A stretch of DNA of 64,000 nucleotides from Piscinibacter sp. HJYY11 (GTDB lineage Bacteria > Pseudomonadota > Gammaproteobacteria > Burkholderiales > Burkholderiaceae_C), in the NCBI RefSeq assembly GCF_016735515.1, contig NZ_JAERQZ010000001.1, forward strand, positions 1,240,001-1,304,000, read 5' to 3'. Of the stretch, positions 1-7,773 are shown piece by piece (within the stretch, counting starts at the first letter, position 1; each line of letters opens with the position of its first letter). The translations under genes and the position numbers were made by a program. The notes beneath the pieces are model-generated. The model worked only from the letters and a program-made list of their open reading frames with translations. It had not been told where the DNA came from and did no database searches.

Positions 1-742
1 AGGCGGTGGCGGCCGTGACCACGCCGCCTTCCTGCACCAGCTTCACGCCGGCAATGCCCGGCAGCGAGGCGTCGAAGCGGATGCCTTCGTCGACCGTGTG
101 CTGCTCACCCAGGTCGCCCTTCTCGGCGCTGCGTGCGGCCACCGGGGTGATCTCTTCGCCGAATCGGCCAGCGCGCACTGCCTCGATGGCACGCTGGTGG
201 CTGTGGAAGGCGTATTCGTCGAGCTGCGCTTTCGAGAGGCCGTATTTCCTGGCGATCATCTCGGCGCCGGTGAACTGGCTGAACTCCACGCCCGGGTAGC
301 GCTTCTGCATCGCCGGGCTCACATAGAAGCCGAGGCCCTGCTTCGCCGGCAGCGTCATCGGCATGCCCATGGGCACGCGCGTCATGCTTTCCACGCCGGC
401 GGCGATGACGACGTCCATGCTGCCCGACATCACCGCCTGCGCCGCGAAGTGCAGCGCCTGCTGCGACGAGCCGCACTGGCGGTCGACCGTGGTGCCGGGC
501 ACCGACTCGGGCAGCGTCGACGCGAGGATGGCGTTGCGCGCCACGTTGGCCGCCTGCTCGCCGGCCTGGCCCACGCAGCCCATGATCACGTCGTCGATGA
601 GAGCGCGGTCGGCCTGGGTGCGGGCGACGAGTGCGTCCAGCACCTGCGCCGCCAGGTCTGCGGGGTGCCAGCCCGAGAGCCGGCCGCCACGGCGGCCGCC
701 GGCGGTGCGGGTGGCGGCAACGATGAAGGCTTCCTGTGACAT
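1..742 (-). CDS. Thiolase (acetyl-CoA acetyltransferase family), 3' end cut by window edge
   Basis: Reads leftward from ATG at 742 (begins MSQEAFIVAATRTAGG) and stays open to the window edge, so about 247 N-terminal residues are present; the family is usually about 390. The thiolase nucleophile lies in the motif VDRQCGSSQQA, Cys90, followed by the conserved AGVESMTRVPMG loop, so the N-terminal catalytic half is intact. The second catalytic half (GHP and CxG motifs) would lie outside the window. An AAAAAGGAG ribosome site precedes the start. Thiolases condense or cleave acyl-CoA in beta-oxidation and related routes; the substrate cannot be told here. It is divergent from the GntR operon across a 352-bp gap, so it could belong to a different pathway. 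Confidence 0.93.
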   Translation of the reverse strand, partial: MSQEAFIVAATRTAGGRRGGRLSGWHPADLAAQVLDALVARTQADRALIDDVIMGCVGQAGEQAANVARNAILASTLPESVPGTTVDRQCGSSQQALHFAAQAVMSGSMDVVIAAGVESMTRVPMGMPMTLPAKQGLGFYVSPAMQKRYPGVEFSQFTGAEMIARKYGLSKAQLDEYAFHSHQRAIEAVRAGRFGEEITPVAARSAEKGDLGEQHTVDEGIRFDASLPGIAGVKLVQEGGVVTAATA

Positions 743-1045
743 GTGTGGGTCTCCTTTTTGACGTGGCCACGGATGACCATCTGTTCAGTCAGCGCAGCGT
801 ACTCCCGCGGGTCGCCCAGCCGCTTGAGGAAAGGCACTGATGCGGCCGATGCCCGTGATGTGCGCACCTGATCGTCGCGCGACGGTGCACGTGGAACCGC
901 TTCGGTGCGCACGCCAAGGCACCGCCAGTCGCACCCCGCGCGAGCGCCCGGGCCGCTGATTCTTCGCTTCTCACCGGGCGTCAGGCGCCAAAAAACGGCC
1001 ATGTGCAGGCAGCACCAAGGCCGCGCACCACACCCTTGATCGGCC

Positions 1046-1061
1046 TGGCACGGCTCATGCT
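1046..1061 (+). promoter_or_regulatory. Sigma-54-type -24/-12 promoter for the GntR operon
   Basis: TGGCACGGCTCATGCT matches the consensus TGGCAC-N5-TTGC with one change in the -12 box and exact GG-N10-GC spacing. The predicted start of transcription is near 1072, giving a leader of about 23 bases before the ATG at 1095. Confidence 0.6.
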
Positions 1062-1065
1062 CATG

Positions 1066-1077
1066 ATGACTTGTCAT
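1066..1077. promoter_or_regulatory. Palindromic operator candidate for the adjacent GntR regulator
   Basis: ATGAC-TT-GTCAT is a perfect inverted repeat covering the predicted transcription start of the sigma-54-type promoter and ending 17 bases before the GntR start codon. GntR/HutC proteins usually bind short palindromes of this size and often repress their own operon; autoregulation is inferred from position only. Confidence 0.45.
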
Positions 1078-1094
1078 AACGAGTTGGAAGGGCC

Positions 1095-1910
1095 ATGGCC
1101 AAGACGGGATCCACCGCGACGAAGCCGCTGACGCTGGTCAGTGCGCCGGGTACGCCGCAACGCGTGACGCTGAGTTCACCGCTGCCGCTCTACACGCAGA
1201 TCAAGGAGATCCTGCGCGCCCGCATCCTCGACGGCAGCTACCAGCCGCACCAGCAGATGCCCTCCGAGAGCGAGATGATGGCCGCCTTCGAGGTGAGCCG
1301 CATCACGGTGCGCCAGGCGCTCAACGACCTCCAGAACGAAGGCCTGATCTTCCGCATCCACGGCAAGGGCACCTTCGTCTCCAAGCCCAAGGCCTTCCAG
1401 GACCTGGGCCGGCTGCAGGGCTTCGGCGAGGCGATGCGGCAGATGGGCTACGAGACCTTCGCCCGCGTGATTTCCATCAGGACTGTTGCAGCCCCAGCAC
1501 AGGTGCTGGAAAAGCTGCAGTTGCCCAAGCGCGCCAAGGTGACCGAGTTGCAGCGCCTGCGCTTCCTCAACCGCGAGCCGATCTCGCTCGACGTGACCTA
1601 CGTGCCCACCGCCATCGGGCAGCGCCTCGCCAAGGAAGACCTGGCCGCGCGCGACGTGTTCGTGATCCTCGAGAACGACTACGGCCTCGCCCTCGGCCAC
1701 GCCGAACTGCAGATCGGCTCGACGCTCGCTGACGAGTCGCTCGCCACGCAGCTCAAGGTGGAAGAAGGTTCCCCGGTGCTCTTCATCGAGCGCACCACCC
1801 ATACCGCCGATGGCGCGCCCATCGACTACGAGCACCTCTATTACCGGGGTGACGCCTTCCAGTACAAGGTGCGCGTCGATCGCGTGCCGCTCTCTGACCG
1901 AGCCTCCTGA
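1095..1910 (+). CDS. GntR/HutC-family transcriptional regulator
   Basis: 271 residues. An N-terminal winged helix-turn-helix (about residues 30-98, with PSESEMMAAFEVSRITVRQAL and the wing GKGTFVSKP) is followed by a UTRA-type effector domain (about 115-262, typical R-F-L-N-R-E-P-I-S-L-D stretch and closing VLFIERTTHTADG...DYEHLYYRGD). HutC-type members sense a small metabolite, often the substrate of the adjacent pathway. It is the first gene of the operon, 10 bp before the flavoprotein, and sits behind a sigma-54-type promoter with a palindrome over the predicted start site, so it probably autoregulates. The effector is unknown. The 30-residue tail before the HTH is longer than usual, but no better start is visible. 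Confidence 0.93.
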   Translation: MAKTGSTATKPLTLVSAPGTPQRVTLSSPLPLYTQIKEILRARILDGSYQPHQQMPSESEMMAAFEVSRITVRQALNDLQNEGLIFRIHGKGTFVSKPKAFQDLGRLQGFGEAMRQMGYETFARVISIRTVAAPAQVLEKLQLPKRAKVTELQRLRFLNREPISLDVTYVPTAIGQRLAKEDLAARDVFVILENDYGLALGHAELQIGSTLADESLATQLKVEEGSPVLFIERTTHTADGAPIDYEHLYYRGDAFQYKVRVDRVPLSDRAS

Positions 1911-1920
1911 GGAGAAGGAA

Positions 1921-3651
1921 ATGATGAACACGATCGAACACGAATACGACATCGTCGTGGTGGGTGGCGGCACCGGCGGCCCGATGGCCGCGGTGAAGGC
2001 CAAGGAGAAGAACCCCAAGCTAAGGGTGTTGCTGCTGGACAAGGCCAACGTCAAGCGCAGCGGCGCGATCAGCATGGGCATGGACGGTCTGAACAACGCG
2101 GTGATCCCTGGCCATGCCACCCCTGAGCAGTACACCAAGGAGATCACCGTCGCCAACGACGGCATCGTCGACCAGAAAGGTGTCTACGCCTACGCGAGCA
2201 ACAGCTACTCGATGATCGAAGAGCTGGACAAGTGGGGCGTCAAGTTCGAGAAAGACGAGACCGGCGACTACGCCGTGCGCAAGGTGCACCACCTCGGCAG
2301 CTACGTGCTGCCGATGCCCGAGGGGCACCACATGAAGCGCGTGCTCTACCGCCAGCTCAAGCGTGCGCGCGTTGAGATCACCAACCGCGTGGTCGCCACC
2401 CGCCTGCTCACCGGCCCGAGCGGCGAGATCGCCGGCGTGATGGGCTTCGACTGCCGCACCGCCGAGTTCCACGTGATCAAGGCCAAGGCCGTGATCATCT
2501 GCACCGGTGCCGCAGGGCGTCTGGGCCTGCCGGCCAGCGGCTACCTCTTCGGCACCTACGAGAACCCCACCAACTGCGGCGAGGGCCACGTGATGGCCTA
2601 CCACGCGGGCGCGGAGCTCACCAACCTCGAGTGCTTCCAGATCAACCCGCTGATCAAGGACTACAACGGCCCGGCCTGCGCCTACGTCACCGGCCCCTTC
2701 GGCGGCTACACATCGAACAACGCCGGCCAGCGCTTCATCGAGTGCGACTACTGGAGCGGCCAGATGATGATGGAGTTCTGGAACGAGCTCGAAGGCGGCC
2801 GCGGCCCGGTGTTCCTCAAGCTCGACCACCTCGCCGAAGAGACCATCAGCGAGATCGAGCACATCCTGCACACCAACGAGCGGCCCAGTCGCGGCCGCTT
2901 CCACGCCGGGCGCGGCACCGACTACCGCAAGCAGATGATCGAGATGCACATCTCGGAGATCGGCTTCTGCAGCGGCCACAGCGCCTCGGGCATCTGGACC
3001 AACGAGCGCGGCGAGTGCTCGATCCCCGGCCTGTATGCGGCGGGTGACTGCGCGAGCATCCCGCACAACTACATGCTTGGTGCCTTCGTCTATGGCAAGT
3101 TCTGCGGCGAGAACGCGGCCGACTACGTGAGCGGCATCTCGCAGCCGAGCTTCGCGCAGGAGAAGGTCGAGGCCGAGCGCGCACGCGTCTACGCCCCGCT
3201 CGGCAAGACCGAGGGCCTGACGCCCTTCCAGGTGGAATACAAGACGCGCCGCATCGTCAACGACTACCTGCAGCCGCCCAAGGTCACCCGCAAGATGGAG
3301 ATCGGCCTGCAGCGCTTCGACGAGATCCGTGAAGACCTGCAGCACATGAGCGCCACCGACCCGCACGAGCTGATGCGCGCGATGGAGGCCCACACCATCC
3401 GCGACTGCGCCGAGCTCGCCGCGCGTGCCTCGCTCTACCGCACCGAGAGCCGCTGGGGCCTCTACCACCTCTGCGTCGACCACCCCGAGAAGGACGACGC
3501 GAACTGGTTCTGCCACACCAACGTGACGAGCGACGAGAACGGCAACTCCGTCTTCCGCAAGCGCGCCGTCGAACCCTACGTGGTCGAGCTGAACGAGGAA
3601 GAGAAGTCCGCCTACCAGCGCTTGCGTGTGGCCACGCCCGCCGCTGCCTGA
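1921..3651 (+). CDS. AprA/fumarate-reductase-like FAD flavoprotein
   Basis: 576 residues from ATG at 1921 with ribosome site GAGGAGAAGG. An N-terminal dinucleotide fold (YDIVVVGGGTGG, Gly15-Gly20) binds FAD. The sequence SGAISMGMDGLNNAV recalls adenylylsulfate reductase alpha subunits, and the C-terminal GLYAAGDCA is the second FAD contact of the succinate dehydrogenase/fumarate reductase/AprA superfamily. The next gene encodes an AprB-like ferredoxin at 21 bp, so the two may form an AprAB-like cytoplasmic pair. The adjacent operon lacks dissimilatory sulfite reductase, sat or Qmo genes, so a classical APS reductase role is doubtful. A reaction on another sulfur or unsaturated substrate, driven by NADPH through Fpr and ferredoxin, is my inference. 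Annotation pipelines would probably call it a fumarate reductase flavoprotein subunit. Confidence 0.85.
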   Translation: MMNTIEHEYDIVVVGGGTGGPMAAVKAKEKNPKLRVLLLDKANVKRSGAISMGMDGLNNAVIPGHATPEQYTKEITVANDGIVDQKGVYAYASNSYSMIEELDKWGVKFEKDETGDYAVRKVHHLGSYVLPMPEGHHMKRVLYRQLKRARVEITNRVVATRLLTGPSGEIAGVMGFDCRTAEFHVIKAKAVIICTGAAGRLGLPASGYLFGTYENPTNCGEGHVMAYHAGAELTNLECFQINPLIKDYNGPACAYVTGPFGGYTSNNAGQRFIECDYWSGQMMMEFWNELEGGRGPVFLKLDHLAEETISEIEHILHTNERPSRGRFHAGRGTDYRKQMIEMHISEIGFCSGHSASGIWTNERGECSIPGLYAAGDCASIPHNYMLGAFVYGKFCGENAADYVSGISQPSFAQEKVEAERARVYAPLGKTEGLTPFQVEYKTRRIVNDYLQPPKVTRKMEIGLQRFDEIREDLQHMSATDPHELMRAMEAHTIRDCAELAARASLYRTESRWGLYHLCVDHPEKDDANWFCHTNVTSDENGNSVFRKRAVEPYVVELNEEEKSAYQRLRVATPAAA

Positions 3652-3672
3652 ACCACGACGAAGGAGAGCCCC

Positions 3673-3906
3673 ATGACCATCGCCCTGACCCGAACCCAAG
3701 CCCCGGTCGTGATCGACGAGGACAAGTGCATCGCCGACAAGGGCTGCACCGTCTGCGTCGACGTCTGCCCGCTCGACGTGCTGGCCATCGACCTGACGAA
3801 GAACAAGGCCTTCATGAAGTTCGACGAGTGCTGGTACTGCATGCCCTGCGAGAAGGACTGCCCGACCGGCGCCGTGCGGGTCGACATTCCCTACCTGGTG
3901 CGCTGA
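3673..3906 (+). CDS. 2[4Fe-4S] ferredoxin, AprB-like small subunit
   Basis: 77 residues. Two cluster motifs are visible: Cys19, Cys25, Cys28, Cys32-Pro and Cys53, Cys56, Cys59, Cys63-Pro, enough for two [4Fe-4S] clusters. The spacing of the first motif (C-x5-C-x2-C-x3-CP with KGC) resembles the N-terminal part of adenylylsulfate reductase beta subunits, but the long C-terminal tail of AprB is absent. It starts 21 bp after the flavoprotein with AAGGAGAGC before the ATG and stops 2 bp before the HEAT-repeat gene. Its likely role is to pass electrons to or from the flavoprotein in the cytoplasm. Confidence 0.9.
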   Translation: MTIALTRTQAPVVIDEDKCIADKGCTVCVDVCPLDVLAIDLTKNKAFMKFDECWYCMPCEKDCPTGAVRVDIPYLVR

Positions 3907-3908
3907 CC

Positions 3909-4871
3909 ATGGTCGCCGTTGCCTCCATCCACGACCGGCTGCGCAACCCCGACGCGGGCGTGCGCCGCATCGCCGTCATCGACCTGCCGTACACCGACGA
4001 GGAAGACGACATCGCACCGCTGCTGGTCGAAGCGCTTTCCGACGCCGATGCGAGCGTGCGGCTCGAGGCCGCCAAGGCGCTCGAAGGCTTCGAGGAGCAC
4101 GAGGTGCTGACCGCGCTGGTGCCGTTGCTGAAGGACAGCGACGCTGCGGTGCGCGACGCGGTGGCCTACACGCTGGCCGAGCTGAAGGAGCCTTCGTCGG
4201 CCGGGCCGATCCTGCCCTACCTTTCGGATGCCGACGCCGAGGTGCAGGCGGCCGCGTTGCAGGCGGTGCGGGCCCTGCGGGTCGACGCTGCCTTCGAACC
4301 GGCGATGCAGGCCCTGCAACACACCGACGCCCGCGTGCGCCGCGCCGCGGTCGGCGTGCTCGGCTACCTCAAGAAGCCGCAGGCGCTGGGCGCCCTCACC
4401 GAAGTTGCCGCGCACGACCCCGACGCCGAGGTGCGCCGCATCGCAGTTGGCGCCATCAGCTACGCCGGTGACACGGCCGACGTGAGCGTGCTGCCCGCCC
4501 TCGGCCGCGCCATCGCCGACCCGGTGTGGCAGGTGCGCGAGGAAGCGGCCACCACGTATGCCAAGACCAACTCGCTGCTCGGCGTGCCCAACCTGGTGCG
4601 GGCGATGGACGACGAGTACTGGCAGGTGCGCGTGAAAGCGGCACGCAGCCTCGGCAAGCTCAAGGCGCGCGATGGCGTGATGGTGCTGATCGAGGCGCTG
4701 ATCCACCCGGTGAGCAACCTGCGCAAGGAAGCCGTGATCGCCCTCGGCGAGATCGGCGACTCGCGCGCGATCGCGCCGCTGGAGCGTGCGATGCAGGACC
4801 CGGACCCCGACGTGCGCAAGCTCTCCAAGCTCGCGCTGACCTCCATGCAAATGCCCAAGCAAGGAGCCTGA
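3909..4871 (+). CDS. HEAT-repeat protein (PBS-lyase-type repeats)
   Basis: 320 residues made almost entirely of tandem helical repeats of about 31 residues. Recurrent cores include DADASVRLEAAKAL, DSDAAVRDAVAYTL, DPDAEVRRIAVGAI and DPDPDVRKLSKLAL, which are HEAT/PBS-lyase repeats. No catalytic motif or signal peptide is present, so it is probably a cytoplasmic scaffold or a metallocluster/flavin chaperone for the neighbouring iron-sulfur flavoenzyme; that role is inferred from position. It begins 2 bp after the ferredoxin stop. The ATG at 3909 is chosen because it directly follows that stop and the first repeat begins soon after. Confidence 0.85.
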   Translation: MVAVASIHDRLRNPDAGVRRIAVIDLPYTDEEDDIAPLLVEALSDADASVRLEAAKALEGFEEHEVLTALVPLLKDSDAAVRDAVAYTLAELKEPSSAGPILPYLSDADAEVQAAALQAVRALRVDAAFEPAMQALQHTDARVRRAAVGVLGYLKKPQALGALTEVAAHDPDAEVRRIAVGAISYAGDTADVSVLPALGRAIADPVWQVREEAATTYAKTNSLLGVPNLVRAMDDEYWQVRVKAARSLGKLKARDGVMVLIEALIHPVSNLRKEAVIALGEIGDSRAIAPLERAMQDPDPDVRKLSKLALTSMQMPKQGA

Positions 4872-4873
4872 TA

Positions 4874-4950
4874 TGAAGCCCCCACGTTCACTTCGTTCAC
4901 TGCCCCCCACGGGGGCGCAAGCCTCCCTTGGGGCGGCCCGGCGGGAGGCT
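4874..4950. repeat. Intergenic palindromic repeat element between HEAT and ferredoxin genes
   Basis: Two nested hairpins: GCCCCC-CAC-GGGGGC (4902-4916) and GCCTCCC...GGGAGGC (4921-4949), after a stretch with repeated CTTCG/TTCAC. I recognise this composition from dispersed intergenic repeats of Burkholderiales. A copy inside an operon may act as a partial terminator or mRNA stabiliser. The second hairpin carries the GGGAGG ribosome site of the downstream ferredoxin gene, so folding could limit its translation. Confidence 0.6.
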
Positions 4951-4954
4951 TGAC

Positions 4955-5293
4955 ATGGCCTTCGTCGTCACCGAAGCCTGCATCCGCTGCAAGTACACGG
5001 ACTGCGTTGCCGCCTGCCCCGTGGAGTGTTTCCACGAAGGCCCCGACTTCCTCGTCATCGACCCCGCCGCCTGCATCGACTGCGGCGTGTGCGTGCCCGA
5101 GTGCCCGGTCGAGGCCATCTTCGACGAGAAGGACTTGGCCCCCGAGCACCACGAGTACATCGCGCTCAACAAGCGCCTGGCCGCGCAGTGGCCGCTCATC
5201 ACCGCAGCCCAAGACCCCTTGCCCGACGCCGACACGTGGGCCGACCAGAAGAACAAGCGTGCCCTGCTGACCGAAAGCGTCGAGCAGGTTTGA
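4955..5293 (+). CDS. fdxA: 7Fe ferredoxin ([3Fe-4S][4Fe-4S], FdI type)
   Basis: 112 residues. The nine cysteines at 9, 12, 17, 21, 25, 40, 43, 46 and 50 coincide, allowing for the initiator Met, with those of Azotobacter vinelandii FdI. In FdI, Cys8/16/49 hold the 3Fe cluster, Cys20/39/42/45 the 4Fe cluster, and Cys11/24 are free. The shared opening AFVVTE-CI-CKYTDCV and tail LPDA-W support the assignment. In Azotobacter this ferredoxin is the partner of the NADPH:ferredoxin reductase Fpr, and an Fpr gene lies in this same operon. It is therefore the probable electron shuttle between NADPH and the AprA-like flavoenzyme. GTG or ATG starts upstream lie in the repeat, and the ATG at 4955 has the GGGAGG site. 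Confidence 0.93.
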   Translation: MAFVVTEACIRCKYTDCVAACPVECFHEGPDFLVIDPAACIDCGVCVPECPVEAIFDEKDLAPEHHEYIALNKRLAAQWPLITAAQDPLPDADTWADQKNKRALLTESVEQV

Positions 5294-5319
5294 AGGAGAC
5301 AGAGGTGGAGCCGCTGCGC

Positions 5320-5335
5320 AGGCACCGATCTTGCG
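5320..5335 (+). promoter_or_regulatory. Sigma-54-type promoter before the ABC importer genes
   Basis: AGGCACCGATCTTGCG has the GG-N10-GC spacing and an exact TTGC -12 box. The predicted start is near 5346, 30 bases before the receptor ATG, suggesting that the importer half of the operon can be transcribed on its own. Confidence 0.55.
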
Positions 5336-5375
5336 CAACGGCTCTGTGATCGACCGACCACACCAGGAGATTGAG

Positions 5376-6824
5376 ATGACGTTGCCAACCTTCTCGCTTG
5401 TTCCTTCCACCCTGATGGCCTGCCTGCTCGTCATGCCCTGCCTCGCCCACGCGGCGAAAGAGGTCGTGACGCTCGGCATCGGCACGCAGAACACCACCAC
5501 CAACACCGTCACCGGCGGCGTGGTGCTCAAGGAGATGAAGCTCCTCGAGAAACACCTGCCCAAGACTGGCAAGTACGCCAACATCGAGTGGAAGCTCGAC
5601 TGGCAGAACTTCACCTCCGGCCCGCCGATCACCAACGGCATGGTCGCCGGCAAGCTGCAGATCGGGATGATGGGCGACTACCCGCTCTTGGTGAACGGCG
5701 CCACCGGCCAGCAGAACAAGGGCAACGAGACGCAGCTCATCGCGGTGATCGCCTACAACGCCTTCGGCTCCGGCAACGGCGTGGTGGTGCACAAGGACAG
5801 CCCGTACTACGAGCTGGCCGACCTCAAGGGCAAGACGGTGTCGGTGCCCTTCGGCTCGGCGGCACACGGGATGATGCTGCAGGCCATGCAGGAGCGCGGC
5901 TGGCCCAACGACTTCTGGAACCTGGTGAGCCAGAGCCCCGAGGTCGGCACCACCAACCTGCAGGAAAAGAAGATCGACGGCCACGGCGACTTCGTGCCCT
6001 TCGCCGACCTGCTGCCGCACCGCGGCTTCGCCCGCAAGATCTTCGACGGCGCGCAGACCAAGATCCCCACCTTCCACGGCGTGGTGGTGCGCAAGGAGTT
6101 CGCCGACAAGTACCCCGAGGCGGTGGTGGCCTACATCAAGGCCCTGATGGAAGCGAACGACTGGGTGCGCAAGGACCCGAAGGCCGCGGCCACGAAGGTG
6201 GAGGAATGGACCAAGATCGAGAAGGAGGTGGTCTACCTCTTCCTCGGCCCGGGCGGCATCCACACGCTCGACCCGAGCATCAAGCCGCGCTGGATCGAGA
6301 CCATCAAGATCGCGCATGGCGTGCTCGCCAAGCTCGGCCGGGTGAAGGACTTCGACGTCAACGCCTGGGTCAACGAGAGCTATGTGCGTGAAGCCTTCAA
6401 GCAGCGCGGCCAGGACTACGACGCGCAGAAGCAGACGCTCGCGAACTACGACATCACGGGCAAGGACCCGATCTGCAAGGTGCCGGTCACGCGCCCCAAG
6501 GAAGCCGGCGAGATCTGGCTCTCGACCGGCGAGATCGTGCCGGTGAGCTCGCCCGCCTGCCTGCTGGCCGGCGTGAAGCAGTACGAAGCGGCGGGCAAGA
6601 AGGTCAATGTCGCCTATCTCTACGACAAGGCGCTCGGCATCAAGGTTGTCGCCGACAAGGCCTTCTACGCGCTCGACGCGAGCAACCCCAAGGCACCGGT
6701 GGCCGTGCCCTTCCTGCTGAAGAAGGACGCCGAGGCCCACGCGGCCAAGACCAACGGCAAGCTCGCCACCTACGCCGAGGCCCTGGGCCAGGCCTCGGCC
6801 ACCGTTGTCGCTACCACCAAGTGA
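5376..6824 (+). CDS. ABC transporter substrate-binding protein, nitrate/sulfonate/taurine type
   Basis: 482 residues, from ATG at 5376 with ribosome site AGGAGA. A signal peptide with a long hydrophobic core ends at ...CLAHA-AKE. The receptor domain (about 30-345) carries features of the NMT1/SsuA-like family: NGMVAGKLQIGMMGDYPLL, and DLKGKTVSVPFGSAAHGM. It is about 150 residues longer than typical SsuA/TauA proteins. The extra C-terminal part (about 390-482, STGEIVPVSSPACLL ... KDAEAHAAKTNGKLATYAEAL) looks like a NosL-type domain. The cargo is unknown; a sulfonate, nitrile or similar small anion is suggested by family and by the YeiH gene downstream. Permease and ATPase genes follow directly. 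Confidence 0.88.
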   Translation: MTLPTFSLVPSTLMACLLVMPCLAHAAKEVVTLGIGTQNTTTNTVTGGVVLKEMKLLEKHLPKTGKYANIEWKLDWQNFTSGPPITNGMVAGKLQIGMMGDYPLLVNGATGQQNKGNETQLIAVIAYNAFGSGNGVVVHKDSPYYELADLKGKTVSVPFGSAAHGMMLQAMQERGWPNDFWNLVSQSPEVGTTNLQEKKIDGHGDFVPFADLLPHRGFARKIFDGAQTKIPTFHGVVVRKEFADKYPEAVVAYIKALMEANDWVRKDPKAAATKVEEWTKIEKEVVYLFLGPGGIHTLDPSIKPRWIETIKIAHGVLAKLGRVKDFDVNAWVNESYVREAFKQRGQDYDAQKQTLANYDITGKDPICKVPVTRPKEAGEIWLSTGEIVPVSSPACLLAGVKQYEAAGKKVNVAYLYDKALGIKVVADKAFYALDASNPKAPVAVPFLLKKDAEAHAAKTNGKLATYAEALGQASATVVATTK

Positions 6825-6834
6825 AGTGAGCACC

Positions 6835-7773
6835 ATGCGCGCCCTGCAACGAGTCGAAGACTTCACCCCGCCGCTGGAGGCCGCGCCGGCCCGTGCGGCG
6901 GCCGCACCACCCGCCCACGTGGGCCAGGGCGTGACCCCGCTGCCCCTGCCCGTGGCCACGCCCACCACGCCCTCGCTCTGGCGCCGCTTCTGGGACGGCC
7001 GCGGCGCGATGCTGCTGATGGCGGCCATCTCGATCGCGGGCGTGCTGCTCTTCTGGCAACTCGCCACGCACTACAAGCTCGACGCCTACATCCGCTTCAA
7101 CAACATCCCCACGCCGGCGGCGGTGCTGGAGAAGGTGGTCGAGGTCAACAGCAGCCCGAAGTTCATCACCAACATCGGCATCAGCGTGCGGCGCATCCTG
7201 CTCGGCTTCCTCGTCGCCACCGTGCTGGGGGTGGGCCTCGGCGTGCTGATCGGGCGCTACCGACTGGTGCGGGGCCTGGCGATGCCGGCGATGGAAATCT
7301 TCCGCCCGATCCCGGCCATCGCCTGGGTGCCGATGTCGATCATGCTGTGGCCCGACAACGAGGTGAGCATCGTCTTCATCACTTTCCTCGGCGCCTTCTT
7401 CCCCATCCTGCTCAACACGGTGCACGGCGTCGAGTCGCTCGACCCGGTGCTGCTGCGCGCGGCGCGCACGCTGGGCGCCGGTGAAGCGAGCCTCCTGCGC
7501 CATGTGGTGATCCCCGGCGCGCTGCCGCACATCTTCACGGGGCTGGCGGTCGGCATGGGCGTGGCGTGGGTGTCGCTGATCGCGGCCGAGATGATCTCGG
7601 GCCAGTTCGGCATCGGCTACTTCACCTGGGAGGCGTATTCGCTGATCAGCTACGCCGAGATCGCGCTCGGGATGATCACGATCGGCGTGCTCGGCTTGTT
7701 GTGCAGTGGCGGCATCCGCCTGCTGGCGAAGCTGGCCATGCCGTGGCAGGCGCATTCGGGAGGCAAGGCATGA
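6835..7773 (+). CDS. ABC transporter permease, SsuC/TauC type
   Basis: 312 residues. A Pro/Ala-rich cytoplasmic N-terminus of about 55 residues precedes six predicted membrane segments. The EAA loop that contacts the ATPase is AARTLGAGEASLLRHVVIPGALP (about 218-240), as in binding-protein-dependent inner-membrane components. It starts 10 bp after the receptor stop and overlaps the ATPase start by ATGA. ATG at 6835 is preferred to an earlier start inside the receptor gene. It would form the transmembrane channel of the importer. Confidence 0.9.
   Translation: MRALQRVEDFTPPLEAAPARAAAAPPAHVGQGVTPLPLPVATPTTPSLWRRFWDGRGAMLLMAAISIAGVLLFWQLATHYKLDAYIRFNNIPTPAAVLEKVVEVNSSPKFITNIGISVRRILLGFLVATVLGVGLGVLIGRYRLVRGLAMPAMEIFRPIPAIAWVPMSIMLWPDNEVSIVFITFLGAFFPILLNTVHGVESLDPVLLRAARTLGAGEASLLRHVVIPGALPHIFTGLAVGMGVAWVSLIAAEMISGQFGIGYFTWEAYSLISYAEIALGMITIGVLGLLCSGGIRLLAKLAMPWQAHSGGKA

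Larger units (their letters stand above)
743..1094. other. Intergenic region between thiolase and GntR gene
   Basis: 352 bases without a convincing gene. It holds the thiolase ribosome site at its left end and, at its right end, a sigma-54-type promoter (1046-1061) with an overlapping small palindrome (1066-1077). Nothing else recognisable was seen in 770-1040. Confidence 0.7.

Noticed and set aside
4873..4953. Short open frame beginning MKPPRSLRSLPPTGAQ within the repeat element
   Set aside because: It lies wholly in the palindromic repeat, has no plausible ribosome site of its own, and such frames recur spuriously in copies of this repeat.
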